A stretch of DNA of 64,000 nucleotides from Balanoglossus misakiensis (taxonomy: Eukaryota > Hemichordata). The position numbers and the translations under genes were made by a program. Location of the stretch: NCBI GenBank assembly GCA_040954595.2, contig CM082584.2, positions 9,672,001-9,736,000 on the forward strand, written 5' to 3'. Under the pieces are notes generated by a model. The model worked only from the letters and a program-made list of their open reading frames with translations, ran no database searches and was not told where the DNA came from. This document shows positions 22,801 through 34,868 of the stretch, piece after piece (positions within the stretch are counted from its first letter, which is position 1; each line of letters starts with the position of its first letter).

Positions 22801-24762
22801 CAGAACAATGTATATAATTTCCATTCGCTCGTTTCCCACATTTTCACAGCATAAAAAATGAACCTTTACTCACCCATCCAAACGTATGTCAGGTCTTGCA
22901 GCCACATAGATGAGCAATATGCCAAATATGAGCAAGTAACTGCCATAGTAAATGGCATTCTCTATCAAAGCAGCCTTGAGTTTACCCCTGACTGTGAATT
23001 CTCCGGCTCTCGAATAGGACTGCATCAACGGACAAACAATCCTTCAAAAAAAAAGATAACCAAGACAAAGGTGAAACGGTCAATTAATAAAGTCCTAAGT
23101 TCACTGGTCAGACAGTGCAGTGGAATGATATACATTGCTGATGTGTGTTATTATCTTTTAGGCAACAGGTGGTTACACTGCCTGTTTACTTCATATGCAG
23201 AATCAATACAGATCTGATCATTCCATGTGTATTTAATTGACATGCATCTGTCACCTGTCCTACCATGAAAATCCATTTTGATCTCTAAAAATAAAGAGTT
23301 TCACCCAAACGAACAACAGTTGATTACTGGTAATGTGTCCAGGTACCACAGAAATGAAATAAAACATTAAACCTACCATGTCAAAATTTGTGAAGTCCAG
23401 TACACGATATTCCACATGTCCGGGAGAATGTTATCCGGAACGTAACTCCACGGTTTTCCGCAGTCGTATACTTCGCGCCGCTTGATGGATGTCAGTTCAC
23501 TTATCTCAGTGGAGTTCTCTGTGGTTGGGGGGCCGTCCTGCTCCGTGGTGGTGAAGATGGCACCGGTCGGCAGATACGTGGAATTGGGGTCCTCGATGCT
23601 GTTGCGAAATACGGCTTGCTGAGATTCGTTGGTGGATAACGTTGTGATCTCCTCAACCTTCTCATGGTCATATATGCACTGTTGGTATATTGTCTAGAAC
23701 AGAAACAACAACACTGTATCATGCAGGAGATACTTGAAAGAACAGGGCTGATTTCTGTGCTATTTCTGCCGTATATGAAAACATGCACAGTTTATCATCA
23801 TCATTGTGCAGCTGTTGTCTACACTCGTATCTGTTCCTATGTGTCCTAATCTGCTCTTTGTTCGTGTATAAAATAGGATATGAAGAGCATTGTGTAACAA
23901 TTCAGTGGCAGTCACACTGAGCATAAAAGTGTCACATTTCTTTCATGTGATGCCACAGCTGTGATTATTTGATGCCAGTGAAGCCCACACAGTGACACAA
24001 CAGCAATATTGCATTAGAAAATATTTCTAGAACCTATCTTTCTCTGTGTACATGTCAGCAGCTGGGGTTCTATAATTTTTGCATGGTTTTCTTGCGTCAC
24101 CAATGAGTTTGTTGGGTTAATGGCACGTCATATTGGCTTAGCGAGCACACTGATCACTACCCATGTGGACTTATGTTGTAAGACACAAGTGCTAGCATTT
24201 ATCTGTATATATATGACTCATACTATACTGCCCAGCTTATGATATACATCTACTAGTACCCATGTAACATCTGTGGTGTATTATCTAGACAGATAGCAAA
24301 CCACAGGCGCTAGGCTATGCATACAGAACAATGTACTGAGCTGATTTCTCCTCCGTTGCTGTACAATTCCATTGAACAAGAGCTTTTACCATTCTCTAAT
24401 TTACTGCAAACCTAACCCACCCTGCTATAAAAAATTGTTATGAGACAATAACAATCTGTACCATTTTATGGTAAGATTCCCTGAAAGAATGCTTCACAAA
24501 TAAGCTGCAAGAGATTAATGCTGTAAATCTATAAAATTGATGCTGCTTGGGGGAAAAAAGCACATTTTATGAATCGCTTATAACTCACCGATGAAACATC
24601 TAATGGTAGGATGAAGATAATGATGAATGAAAAGTACCATGACACAAATGTTGCTAATGTTACAACTATATGCTGCTTTCTCCAGTTGCCATAGCGATGC
24701 AGTAGATATGCAGAGAGGATAAAGACGCAGATGATCTCAACAGCAAGTGGTCCTACACTCAT
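19843..24762 (-). CDS. LMBRD2: LMBRD2, LMBR1 domain-containing multipass membrane protein
   Basis: Eleven exons (minus strand): 24589-24762, 23377-23693, 22874-23041, 22501-22711, 21913-22214, 21530-21782, 21242-21375, 20967-21075, 20637-20841, 20270-20461 and 19843-20090. They total 2313 nt, or 770 residues (human 695). The N-terminal membrane segment follows [10 protein letters not shown]. Family blocks include [80 protein letters not shown] and [20 protein letters not shown], and the protein ends GMFDDV. LMBRD2 is a conserved transmembrane protein reported near beta-2-adrenergic receptor signalling; its molecular role is poorly known. The C-terminal tail is acidic and Ser/Gly/Arg rich. It converges on RCL1, diverges from REXO2 and lies one gene away from SKP2. 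Confidence 0.96.
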
Positions 24763-25863
24763 GGTTTCAGATGTCGTTGTTTTTTCTTTTCTTCAGTTAA
24801 TATGTCCTAAATTCAAGTGATTTTGCCACATGGCATTGTCCATAAAGACCTGCAGAAGAAAAAAAAATAACTCAGTAAAACAAGAAGTAGTCTTGCTGAA
24901 CAGTTGAAAAGGAAACGAAACATTTCTATCTTTAAAACTTGGTCATTTTGTATTGCTGTGGGTTTCTACATATCTATACTATATATAGTTCCTGATCTGT
25001 TGAACAGAAATGATTCAGCTGACTTCAGACATGACTCACTGAATCAAGAGCCCAGCTGTACGGTTTTTTCGATCACAGTGCGTATCTTGATGTATCCTGA
25101 ACCTTCTTTTGCTGTACCAGCCAAATATATTTTAATCGTCATCGGAAATAATTCTCCCGACAATCAATCAGTACTGGGTATGGGAATCAGGAACATGACT
25201 TCCGGATTCACATGTAATATTTCAACGCGTAGATCAAGAACATTGGCGGTGTAACAATTACATCGCATAATCCTGACTGCACCATCGAACACAGACGATT
25301 CTAAATATGCCAGGTAGTAAAAACAGGACAGGGCATTGTATACAAATTAGCACGACCCGGCCCCTACTTCGGGCCCTTCGATTTCTGTGACTTTAACTCA
25401 TTCAAAATTTTAACATAATGAACGTAAACACTTCAATATTGGACTCAACGCGGACCCGAAATTTTAGGAAACCTCGCGTCCGCTTAATAGGTAATGACAT
25501 TGATGTGTTCTTAGCATGACCACAAGGGTCTCATTTACCTCCCCTGCCCCGCCCCCAAAAGAAAATTCTCACCTGTCGCCGATCATGCAGACGTGGAACT
25601 CATCTTTCAGATTTTCTAATGTCTGTACAACAAAAGTGCGCATGCGTATGTTGATTTCATTCGTAAGTTCTTTACTCCAACGCAAAGGGTAATTTCAATC
25701 ATTTTTCGTTTTTTATTTGCGCAGTTTTTCACAAAAATGGTAAGTTGAGGCTTTTGAAATATGTTTTGACCTCTAGAAAATAGCAAAATCACATTTATAG
25801 TTACCGTTAAGGTTGTTTAAAATCTGTAAAAAAAAAATACTGAGGTCAAAGTTTACGGGTCAA
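24763..25863. promoter_or_regulatory. Bidirectional intergenic region LMBRD2/REXO2
   Basis: 1.1 kb separate the divergent start codons. A 116-codon open frame at 24904-25254 begins at TTG and overlaps the likely LMBRD2 leader, so it is not called. An ATG followed by GTAAGT at 25738-25745 may be a 5'-UTR exon end for REXO2. Confidence 0.4.
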
Positions 25864-27267
25864 ATGTCATTCATAAGGGTTTTGGGCAGACGAAGATTTG
25901 ATTTGTCAGCATTTGGTAGGGTTTTTCTTGGCGGAGATCGAAGTACAAGTTGTGCGGTCATCTCCAAGCGAGTGTTGAGGATGTTCTCAAATGGAGCAAG
26001 GCGAGGTTATCAAAATTCTGACGCAACAGCCATAGCAAAACGGTTGATTTGGGTTGACTGTGAAATGACAGGGCTGGAGATTGAAACCTGTCACTTGATC
26101 GAAATCGCTGTCGTCATAACGGAGGGGGATTTGACTATTGTGGAGGAGGTAAGTCGTGTCAAACCACAGACTGCGTCGTTCAGTAATATATGAGTGTGTC
26201 TTGGTATCTTTGTAGGGATCCTCAGTGGTAGAGAGATTTCTAGGAACTCAAGTCTGAAAAGTGAAAGTGAAACGAATCAATGTACGTTTCACTTGGAACC
26301 AGGTGCTATGCCACGTGGACTATGTTATGTAGAATAATCACAAAGTTTCCTTCGAACCTGTGCAGTTGAGACTGTTATCCGGGCGTCTGTTTCAGGTCAC
26401 GTTTGAACACATGGCTACAGACCTGTATTTAAACCCCATATCTCGATTTAATTGCCTCTGACGTAATTGAATCACATGATCATTAACAGGCGCAAGCATA
26501 CACACAATTGATCATGAGGGTTATGATATAAATCATATTACTTGTATACTAGTATTAAACATTTGACTTTATACACTTACACATTGTTCAGCCTTCACGA
26601 TTATCTATAATTGACAGCATCGTCTTCCTCTTGGCTTCTTTTGTTCAGGGACCAAACATAGTGATCCATCAACCGGACGGAGTTATGGACAGCATGAACG
26701 ACTGGTGCAAGACACACCACGGACAATCTGGACTCACCGAAGCCGTTAGGAACAGCAAAATCTCGCTGGAACAGGCCGAGTACGAAGTGTTGTCATTTGT
26801 ACGCAAGCACACTCAGCCAGGACACAGCCCCCTTGCAGGCAATTCAGTTCATTGCGACCGAGTCTTCTTGCAAAAGTACATGCCTAAGTTCACGGCTCAC
26901 TGCCACTATCGCATCGTTGACGTCAGTACAATCAAAGAGTTGTGCAGGTGAGTGCTTTTCTGGAACTCGCAGTGTCTGCTTCATTACGATTTTCCTTGGC
27001 AGGTAATATTTCATCACTTTTGCCAAGCACAGCAGCTGGACAAATAGTGAAATATTACCAATGGGAGCTACCATGCCACTGACACTACATTTTTTCTTTG
27101 CATCGTCTCGCAGACGGTGGTATCCAGAAGTCTTCGAAACCGCACCAATCAAGAGAGCCAGCCACAGAGCCATAAATGACATCAGGGAGTCCATCAAAGA
27201 ACTACAATACTACCAGAAAACTGTCTTTAAGAATGCTGCAGATGTACTTATCCCCAAGGAGAGATGA
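25864..27267 (+). CDS. REXO2: REXO2, oligoribonuclease (DEDDh 3'-5' exonuclease)
   Basis: Three exons: 25864-26148, 26649-26947 and 27114-27267, totalling 245 residues (human 237). ExoI is [12 protein letters not shown] (D and E metal ligands). ExoII is [11 protein letters not shown] with its Asp. ExoIII is [18 protein letters not shown] followed by SHRAINDI (the catalytic His and last Asp). REXO2 degrades oligoribonucleotides of a few residues, chiefly dinucleotides, in mitochondria and also in the cytosol or nucleus. The first 40 residues are rich in Arg and Phe without acidic clusters, consistent with a mitochondrial presequence. An in-frame ATG at 25981 would remove it. The single frame extends upstream only to a TTG, so I chose the ATG at 25864. 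Confidence 0.95.
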
Positions 27268-27617
27268 AAATGGAAAAGACTATGATTCTGACCGACAAAC
27301 ACCAAGAGTTCGTTCTCTGGCATATTAGCAATTCCAAGTAGTGTCCTATCCTATACATACAATTATATTTTTTTATCAGTTGATGCAGAGTTTATGTTAC
27401 ACTTTCACATTTGCTAGCTGGAGTTGCTAGTTGCAACTCTGTTCGAGAGTTTAATTGCATTTAATTAAAAATTCTTCACCACACATCTTCATTAAATTTT
27501 GCCACTTTGTATTTTACATTTCATGGATTGCCTGTATGACTTAGTCAGTGTTACCTGTTACTCTGATTGAGTGGGTAATTGATTTTCACAGTACTTATCT
27601 TCACCAACTTAGTTAAG

Positions 27618-27632
27618 CCCCCCCCCCCCCCC
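27618..27632. repeat. C15 homopolymer
   Basis: An uninterrupted C run in the REXO2 3' region. Confidence 0.9.
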
Positions 27633-28298
27633 AGCCATCCCAAGGGCAGGCACAGTGTGCCTTAGACTATGCAGTTCCCTCACCCAGCATGAACACGTTT
27701 ATTCCCGCATCATTCACATTTACATTATCAAGTTTGGTTAGGAAATGATGCACCCAGGTCATTCATTGACAGGACCCTGCTATTCATGAGAACCTTGTCC
27801 CTTGTAGAAAGTGATCAGATTATCCGACCAAGGGCAGGAAAATCATCATAGTTGAACTTGGTGAGAAGGGACACTTTTTCATCAAATCAACCATGTGGAA
27901 TTTGTATTTAGTTGCCTGTAAAACTGCTTTGAAAACTTAACACAACACTGAGATATTAAATCAAAACTCTGTGATTTCTTTCTTTGTGCTGTTATTGTAA
28001 TAATTCTACATATCAAGTGAGCTATCTGTTATTTCTGAAGCGCCGTCAGCTTAAGACGGTCGCAGTGGTATAATTTGCAGTACAGTCTAGCTTTGAGAAA
28101 CAATTCAAATGGTGACCAATGTAAGCCTGCCTTGTTGATGTGATTGTCACTCAGATACTGTCAAACAAATCAGATTATTTTTGAGAGTTGTACATGTTGT
28201 ATTATGGGAATCCAACCATTTTGTTTCGTGTTCACTATTTACATCGATGTCATGTTAACAGACTTGTAATATTATTCATGTGTTAGACCCTGCATGAA

Positions 28299-28304
28299 AA
28301 TAAA
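28299..28304 (+). terminator. Candidate poly(A) signal of REXO2
   Basis: AATAAA on the + strand about 1.0 kb after the REXO2 stop, with no closer convincing signal noted. Confidence 0.4.
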
Positions 28305-28449
28305 GACAAGATTTCATGCTGAGATCTGTGACTTGAAAGTCCTTTGTCTAAGACACCTTACTGTACTCTCAGAGGAGCACTGCATGCAAAATAAATGTCG
28401 GACATAACCAACAAAAAGAAAATTTCAAAACTTGTCAAAGCAAGAATGA

Positions 28450-28455
28450 TTTTAT
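28450..28455 (-). terminator. Candidate poly(A) signal of SKP2
   Basis: AATAAA on the minus strand about 1.05 kb downstream of the SKP2 stop. It gives transcripts ending tail to tail with REXO2, about 150 bp apart. Confidence 0.35.
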
Positions 28456-29509
28456 TTTTTTAAATCTGAACGGCAAAAATCAAGCATTTTTTTAAAAGTT
28501 TCAAAAATACTATACACTTGGGTCTAAAAAAACTTGTGCAAGAACAACAGCCAAGAATCAGCGAAGGTAAAGCTCGAGCCAACCCTCCATCTGATTTTGA
28601 CCAGGCTGGTTCTTGGTGTACTCCCATTTGTTCAAAACCAAGTAATACTTTCCCATGCAAACCTGTCCCTCTCTCAAATGTTGGTACTTTTGAATAGTAA
28701 ATGATGAACATAAATAATTAAATCAATACAACTCGGAAGAAACACTAAACAAAACGGTCAAACAAAGAAAAGTCTAAGATTCACTGTCAAAACAAGTAAA
28801 CTACAAAAAAAAAAAAAAAACAATATTATTTTAAACTTATAGAGCTCTTAAAGGGGGGAGGGGGTTCCCATCTGCTTCTACGGGTATGGGTCTGATAGGA
28901 CATAAATGCCAGCAAGTCAAAGTAGTAGGTGCAAAGTGTAACTGATGTACATCATGGCAGACAATGTCTTCCCCTAAACAGTGGGAACAATGCCTGATTA
29001 TGTGTTTATAAATTAATAGAAAAGTCACACATGTCATGATGTGGGTAAGACAACCTTTCCCCTATAAGTATTTATGAATAAATATGACAAATCTTGTTGC
29101 AAATGAAACATGACATTTAGTAAATATTTGCTTATTCAACCAAAGATATTGAGTTGTTCTAAGATGAAAAAAGTGTATATGTACCAACAATGTAACACTT
29201 GTTCATAGCTTAGTAAAGTATGGATACTCTCTGATTAAGCTCTTCTATAATCACCTTCCTTGTGATAAAAGGCCCACATATTTGATGAGGGAATCAAAAT
29301 TACAGACATAGCGAAACCTGACAAAATACACTCTTGGCTCAAAACCTGCATCCTGCCAAAACAGTTGAAACTGGCTGGATTTACAGGGGGCCTAAATTTA
29401 CCTCACCCAGGCCCACTAACCTGCCAAGTGTGTGGGATTCAGCAGGGCCTCTAAATGACCACCCAAGTTGCCAGTCCATGTAGGCTGTCACAACAGTGCA
29501 CCAGTGCTT

Positions 29510-32500
29510 CTACTCATAACACTTGACGCCCCATATGCTGGATCGACTGACTCCGGTGGTGGGTCGGGAAATGCTGGAGAACGGATATTTGTTGACTTCG
29601 ATCTTCGGCATGGACGCCCGGATGTTCTGGAGGGCCGAGTCGTGCACCAGTCCGAAGAAGTTTGCAGCAATCAAGCGTGGCATAGCTCCGAATTGTCTGC
29701 AGGAAGACATTTTCATAGAGGAGACAGAATTTAGTGCCAGAGAAGTTTTTGAGAACGAGGCCAAGCACATTTCTTCACTACACAAAGAAATTAAATTGAC
29801 TGTTTTATATTCTTACTGCATCACTAATTGCGTGGTAAACTCTGAATTTTCCACATCTATACCAACATACAGTATATGATAAGCTATTAGCATATTCAAA
29901 TGACCGCTATAAGGGACCAATCGGATGATAAGAACAATAAGGGTGGGTTTACTTACACCAGTACAGACAACGGGATATTGTAGCATCTACTCAGGGCTAT
30001 GAAGAGCAAATTGTCGAGTCTGTTCATGATGTACTGGATGGATGTCTCTGTGATCAAGGCAGAGTCACTGATGTCCAGCTCTTGCAAATCAGGACACTGG
30101 TCGACAATTCCCATGACATCTAAATTATACCAACAATAAAAAAAGTAGAAATCAAGAGGTTATGATTACGTGTCCGATCATTGAACCTCCATGGCGGGAG
30201 AGTTTGTTTTGATGCTGTCTGGCTGACGGATTAAGAAAATAAATCCCTTACCGCCATCGGTGAGCAAGTGCCTAAAGCCACTGATGTTGAGTTTTTCGAG
30301 AGTTGAGGGCAAGTTGTTAATGACTGCAGTCAGCGCGGGCCTGGTCAGATTGGTCCACGATATATTCAGCGAGATCAATCTGAAAACAGGTGTAATACAA
30401 CAAAGCTCAGAAATGGCTACATAAGATTGAGTAACCTGGCTCTGTTTGAACCGATACTGGCTGTTCTGTGCATAGCTTTACACTCTAAGTTCATGTTCAA
30501 ATTTTGAAGAACAATATATAGATGATTCACTTGTAACAGTGAGTAGTATCAATGGTCACTCACCTTCGACAGCTGGCCAGGAAATTGCCAATTCCAAGTG
30601 GCGTGAGTCCTGTACACATAGATATGTTGACTGTGTCCAGGTTTGGAATGCGGCAGAGATTCTCAAAGACCCTGTCGTTCAGCTCACAGAACTCCAGGCT
30701 AAGTTTTTCGAGTTGGTAACATTTCAAGAGCAGATCTGCTACAGTGTCAGGCTGCACATGGCACTGGGACATGTCTAAATATTGCACTCTTATACACCTG
30801 AAAATGAAAAGGGTAAAAAAATAAAATATGAAAGTCACCCTGTCTCAAGAGGGGGTAGAGCTTTGATTGTTAGAATATTTCACCGATTTAAGTCTCAATA
30901 ACCTGTCACACACGGGAACGCGAAACATCGGAAGCAGACAACCACTTATCGATTTAACATCATTATGGACATACCTCCTGGGCTTTCTCCTGAGAATAAT
31001 CACATCCTCGTCTTTGCTCATTTCAGCTGCATCTTTCCCTTCGAAAGCGTTTCCTACAATGTCGGACTTTGTTAGCTTCACAGCAGTTGCCCCTCGCAGG
31101 AATATCCTCCCGAGCTGCCCGGATTCAAACCTTTTCATGGAAAGGTTGTTCCTCTTCCAGAGGGTCTCGTCAAACCTGCCAAAGGAGATCAGCATAAACT
31201 CTTTAGTTTGACATACTATTATTTCCCGACTGAAACTTTTTCATGCGAGTCTATAGGAAACATTTCATTTGTTTCACTGTTATTTCCCCACTTTGATAGA
31301 ATGAAAATTTTTGCCCCTAACCCTAATTTTCACGATAAAATGAACTTTGACTTCGGACAGTGTCAGTAGAATACTTACACCAGTCCACTCCATCGGTGAC
31401 AAACTCTGGCACACCTTGCTAGCTGGGTTAGTGGTAACCACTTGAAAATATGCAAAATAATTTCATCAGAGAGCGAACTATATGGATCTGAAATGCAGAA
31501 GATACAAAACATTCATCTGGGTCAATACCTTGAAATAGATTTTCACTGTGGCCCCAAGATTTATATACAGCAGACATTCATTGAGACTATAGGGTAAAAC
31601 CACACAAGAAAACAACATTCATTTTGACTCACCACATCTCTGCTCATCGAGTGGGCAACTGCTGTAACAAGATGAACTGTGTAAATAACTGGTTAATACC
31701 GGTAAAGGGTTCGGCCACTCATTCTCAGCTTCTTGATTTGAGTATATCTGTGAAATGACAAGTGACACTTACAATAACATGTACATATATTATGCATGTT
31801 ACTATTCATCACATGTGATGTCATCAGTTACTCATGACTGCAGTTTGACATTCCTTGTCATAGCTAAACGTCATCAATACTATCGTGTAACTTCTGAGGA
31901 ATATAATTCAACAGTAATTGTAACCCCACTGAGGTTTATATCTGTATTCTACCTTCTGAGGGTTGAGTTTACCAGCTATATTTGCTGGTAAAAGTACTGT
32001 TTCCTGTGGTGACACAAATTGCAAGTCAGAACCTCCAGAGTTCTCATCGCTGCTTTCACTGGCGGGCTGTATTTCGTTGACTCCCATCTCTTCGTACAAG
32101 GTCTTCTTGTTCACTTCATCCACATCCCAGGTCAAGCTGGTTGACCTGTTTTGCTCTTTCAAAAGTTTAGAATCCTGGTTCCCTTTTCTGTCAAGTAAAG
32201 TGTCAGAACTGATACAGTTATGATTGATCACCAGTTGCAATACTGAAACCGTAATTAGTTCAGGACAGACATAAATAAATCAACCTGACTGACTTGACTT
32301 TGTCATGTCTTTAGGCCCTCTCAAGGCGATATGTACATCACTGTGTACAGGCATTGGGAAACAATGAAGCTGGGCACACTGCAGTACACATCGATACTGT
32401 GTTACAGGCTGGTCAGTACAACCGCAAAGTTTACCATAATCACATAAATAACTGCAAACTGTATCTGGACCCATACCTGCGTTTCTTGGCTTTCCCTCTG

Positions 32501-32517
32501 TTCGGATTCCCCTCCAT
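29510..32517 (-). CDS. SKP2: SKP2, F-box/LRR substrate receptor of SCF ubiquitin ligase
   Basis: Nine exons (minus): 32477-32517, 31953-32187, 31633-31747, 31379-31487, 30975-31175, 30564-30797, 30252-30379, 29957-30119 and 29510-29696. They give 470 residues in frame (human 424). The N-terminus is basic, then TSLTWDVDE and EEMGVNE match human SKP2. The F-box is YSSLSDEIILHIFKWLPLT...VCHRWSG. LRRs follow: VQYLDMSQC, LEKLSLEFCELND, NISWTNLT, LEKLNISGF, LQELDISDS and IALSRCYNI. The C-terminus FSSISRPTTG...IWGVKCYE matches the SKP2 tail that helps bind CKS1. SKP2 recruits p27-type CDK inhibitors to SCF. The exon 1/2 join is the least certain: I chose the acceptor at 32188 because it keeps the ATG frame. 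Upstream is a 10-codon uORF. Confidence 0.92.
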
Positions 32518-32890
32518 TTGCGGGCGATTACCTCCTGTTCAGCACCTCTTCGCCTTCGACTTTGCCGCCATATTGGGCCCTTGTCCAATCTCGTTCAATC
32601 AATTATGCAAATGTATTCACCAATCCCGTCCGAAGTTTGAAATATCGCGAGAACTGAGACAGTACCCGGAAGCACTATTGCTCAATCACGGAAGTAAAGA
32701 AATGAAAACGAAACTTGCGTACGTTTGTGCAATCAGCAAGGAAAAAAAACCGGTGTGTGTGCGTGTGGTGCAATCGCGATCACATTGTTGCGGGTTACAT
32801 ATATAAATTGATCCGAGATACTGTCCGGTCGAACAGTTACATCAACAAGTACTAAGTCCGATCGAGCCCAGGATAAGCCAACAAACAACC
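32518..32890. promoter_or_regulatory. Bidirectional promoter SKP2/NADAR with TISU-started uORF
   Basis: This 373-bp spacer separates the divergent ATGs. On the minus strand, CAATATGGCGGC around 32569-32571 matches the TISU consensus at 11 of 12 positions. It opens a 10-codon reading frame ending at 32539, 21 nt before the SKP2 ATG. An octamer ATGCAAAT lies near 32605 and a TATCGCGAGA element near 32643. Confidence 0.5.
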
Positions 32891-34389
32891 ATGGCTTCAG
32901 CGATGACACAAAATGAACGCTACACGTTCTTCTGGAAAAGCCATTCTCCATTCAGCCAGTGGCACCATTCAGTATTTGACGTCGACGGCGTGAAATACAC
33001 CTGTGCAGAGCAGTTCATGATGCACCGTAAAGCTGGTAAGTAAATTAGTGACTGCAGACAACAGTCGTACTGGATTTGTTTATATAGTGTAACCAAGGTG
33101 ATGGTTGTGAGCAAGGATGGATACTAAATAGCTTTTTCTCATTCCAGTCTTATTTGATGACCCAGGAACAGCACAAGAAGTTCTAAGGACAGATGATCCC
33201 AAAAAGATGAAAGCCTTGGGCAGAAAAGTTCAGAACTTCAACCAGCAGCTTTGGGATGACGCTTGCAAGGAAGTTGTCAAAGCTGGCAACTTGGCAAAAG
33301 TACGTCATCCATAATATTATCATTTGATAATGCAGTTTCTTTATACCACAATGGCATCATGGCATGATCTCACACACTGATGATGTCATTGTTAGTGCAA
33401 TATGTTAATAATATACAAGCATGACGAGTTGAATACATGACTAGCATCGATCATTGACTCTTGTACCTATTTATATAAAGCGAAACAAATGAGTTAGGGT
33501 CAGTTATTGTAGAGATAAATGTTGGTAGTGGTAAGTGACAAGTTAATAAACTCTTAACATCGATCTGATTATTAAATATAATCTTTTTTCATCGTTTATT
33601 CAGTTTTCTCAAAACGAACACCTGAAGAAAAAGTTGTTTGCTACGGAGGGCACCACCTTGGCCGAAGCAAGTCCGCTGGATCGCATATGGGGCATAGGAC
33701 TGGCAGCTGACAACCCGAAAGCCCAGCATAAGCGGCTGTGGAGGGGTAAAAATTTACTGGGCTACATTCTGACACAAGTTAGAGATGAGCTCATGCTTCA
33801 AGAAGCGAAGAAAATGAGCCTCAAAAATGGGAAGAAAGTACTGAAGCCAAAACATGACAGCGACCACAATGGACAGATTAAATACAGAGAGAAAAAACTC
33901 GGAGGGGACACCATCAAAATAGAAATTGATGTGAAACTTAGGTCTGGGGATCCTGACAGCGTTGATCAACATGGGGAAAATGAAAATGTGGGTGGTGATA
34001 GCGGCGATAATATGGAACAAGAATCAATTGAAAAAATTGAGGTCGTCGAGGATGCCCAAAGTAAGCAGGACAAATCTACATCAGAAGATGAAAAATCAGG
34101 AAATGAAATTGTGGACAACGAGGGGTTTGAGGGATCAGGAGAAATCGATGATGGCAGCAATGGAGAAGCAAAAGCTGATGATCACCATGACAATGATGAT
34201 AAAAAAGCTTTGGAGGGAGTATCCACTGAGAACAGCGATCTGGACGACAAACAGAAAAATCCTGAGACACAGGAAAAAGAAGAGGGGGAGGAGGTTGAGG
34301 CAGGACAGAATGATGGTGCGGATGAAAATGCTGCAGCAGTGCAAGTGACCACTGAGGAATCGACAAAACAGGAAAACTCTGATGATTAG
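32891..34389 (+). CDS. NADAR-domain protein (YbiA-like) with long acidic tail
   Basis: Three exons: 32891-33035, 33148-33299 and 33604-34389, giving 360 residues. The NADAR domain fills residues 11-162: FFWKSHSPFSQW (13-24), CAEQFMMHRKA (38-48), ALGRKVQNF (71-79), AKFSQNEHLKKKLFAT (98-113), EASPLDRIWGIGL (120-132) and WRGKNLLGYILTQVRDEL. NADAR proteins include bacterial YbiA, an N-glycosidase of riboflavin metabolism. They have also been reported to remove ADP-ribose from guanine in nucleic acids. The key motifs look intact. Residues 163-360 form a low-complexity Glu/Asp/Lys tail with no domain. The gene is the first of a tandem pair and diverges from SKP2. The substrate in this animal cannot be told from sequence. 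Confidence 0.93.
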
Positions 34390-34427
34390 ATCAGAGAATG
34401 ACACTGCAACGAGTGCACAATCTCTTT

Positions 34428-34433
34428 AATAAA
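34428..34433 (+). terminator. Poly(A) signal of the first NADAR gene
   Basis: AATAAA lies 39 nt after the stop codon. Confidence 0.65.
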
Positions 34434-34868
34434 CTGTGGCAGCTGTACTGAATTTTGAGAATTATATTTACAATTACTTTGATGTAAATTTGTAAAGAGA
34501 ATAAATGATATATACAGGTATTGTTTCTGTGTCGTAACCCTTGGACCAGACTGTAGTAGGACCTTTAGACTATAGTATGGCGTAAATTTGGCTAATAGCC
34601 AGACATATTGATCCACATACGTGCAAACCAGTGCACAAACGAAGCGTAGTTGACTTGCTGAATATGAGGGCGCTCTCTCCGTAACCGAGGGTCATGGGGT
34701 CATAATGGATTGCATGATGTTTGTGTCAGCAAGTTTCGTTTCCTTAGCTCCGCGACGTCAGCTATTGCTGAGCTGAGTAACTCTTTCACCTTTCTACGTA
34801 GTATGCGAATAGTTCTTCATTTACAGTATACCGTATTTGCCGCTACAGTAGTAGAAAGAGGCGTCGTT

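Larger units (their letters stand above)
27268..29509. other. Convergent 3' UTRs of REXO2 and SKP2
   Basis: Non-coding. It holds a C15 tract (27618-27632), a + strand AATAAA at 28299-28304 suiting a roughly 1-kb REXO2 3' UTR, and a minus-strand AATAAA at 28450-28455 suiting SKP2. An A-rich run lies near 28804-28820. No gene is supported. Confidence 0.5.

Noticed and set aside
24904-25254. 116-codon open frame with a hydrophobic segment
   Set aside because: It starts at TTG, overlaps the likely LMBRD2 leader and shows no homology that I recognise.
32518-32588. N-terminal SKP2 extension starting at 32588
   Set aside because: The codon there is TTG, an in-frame stop lies just upstream and no ATG occurs in that frame of the exon.
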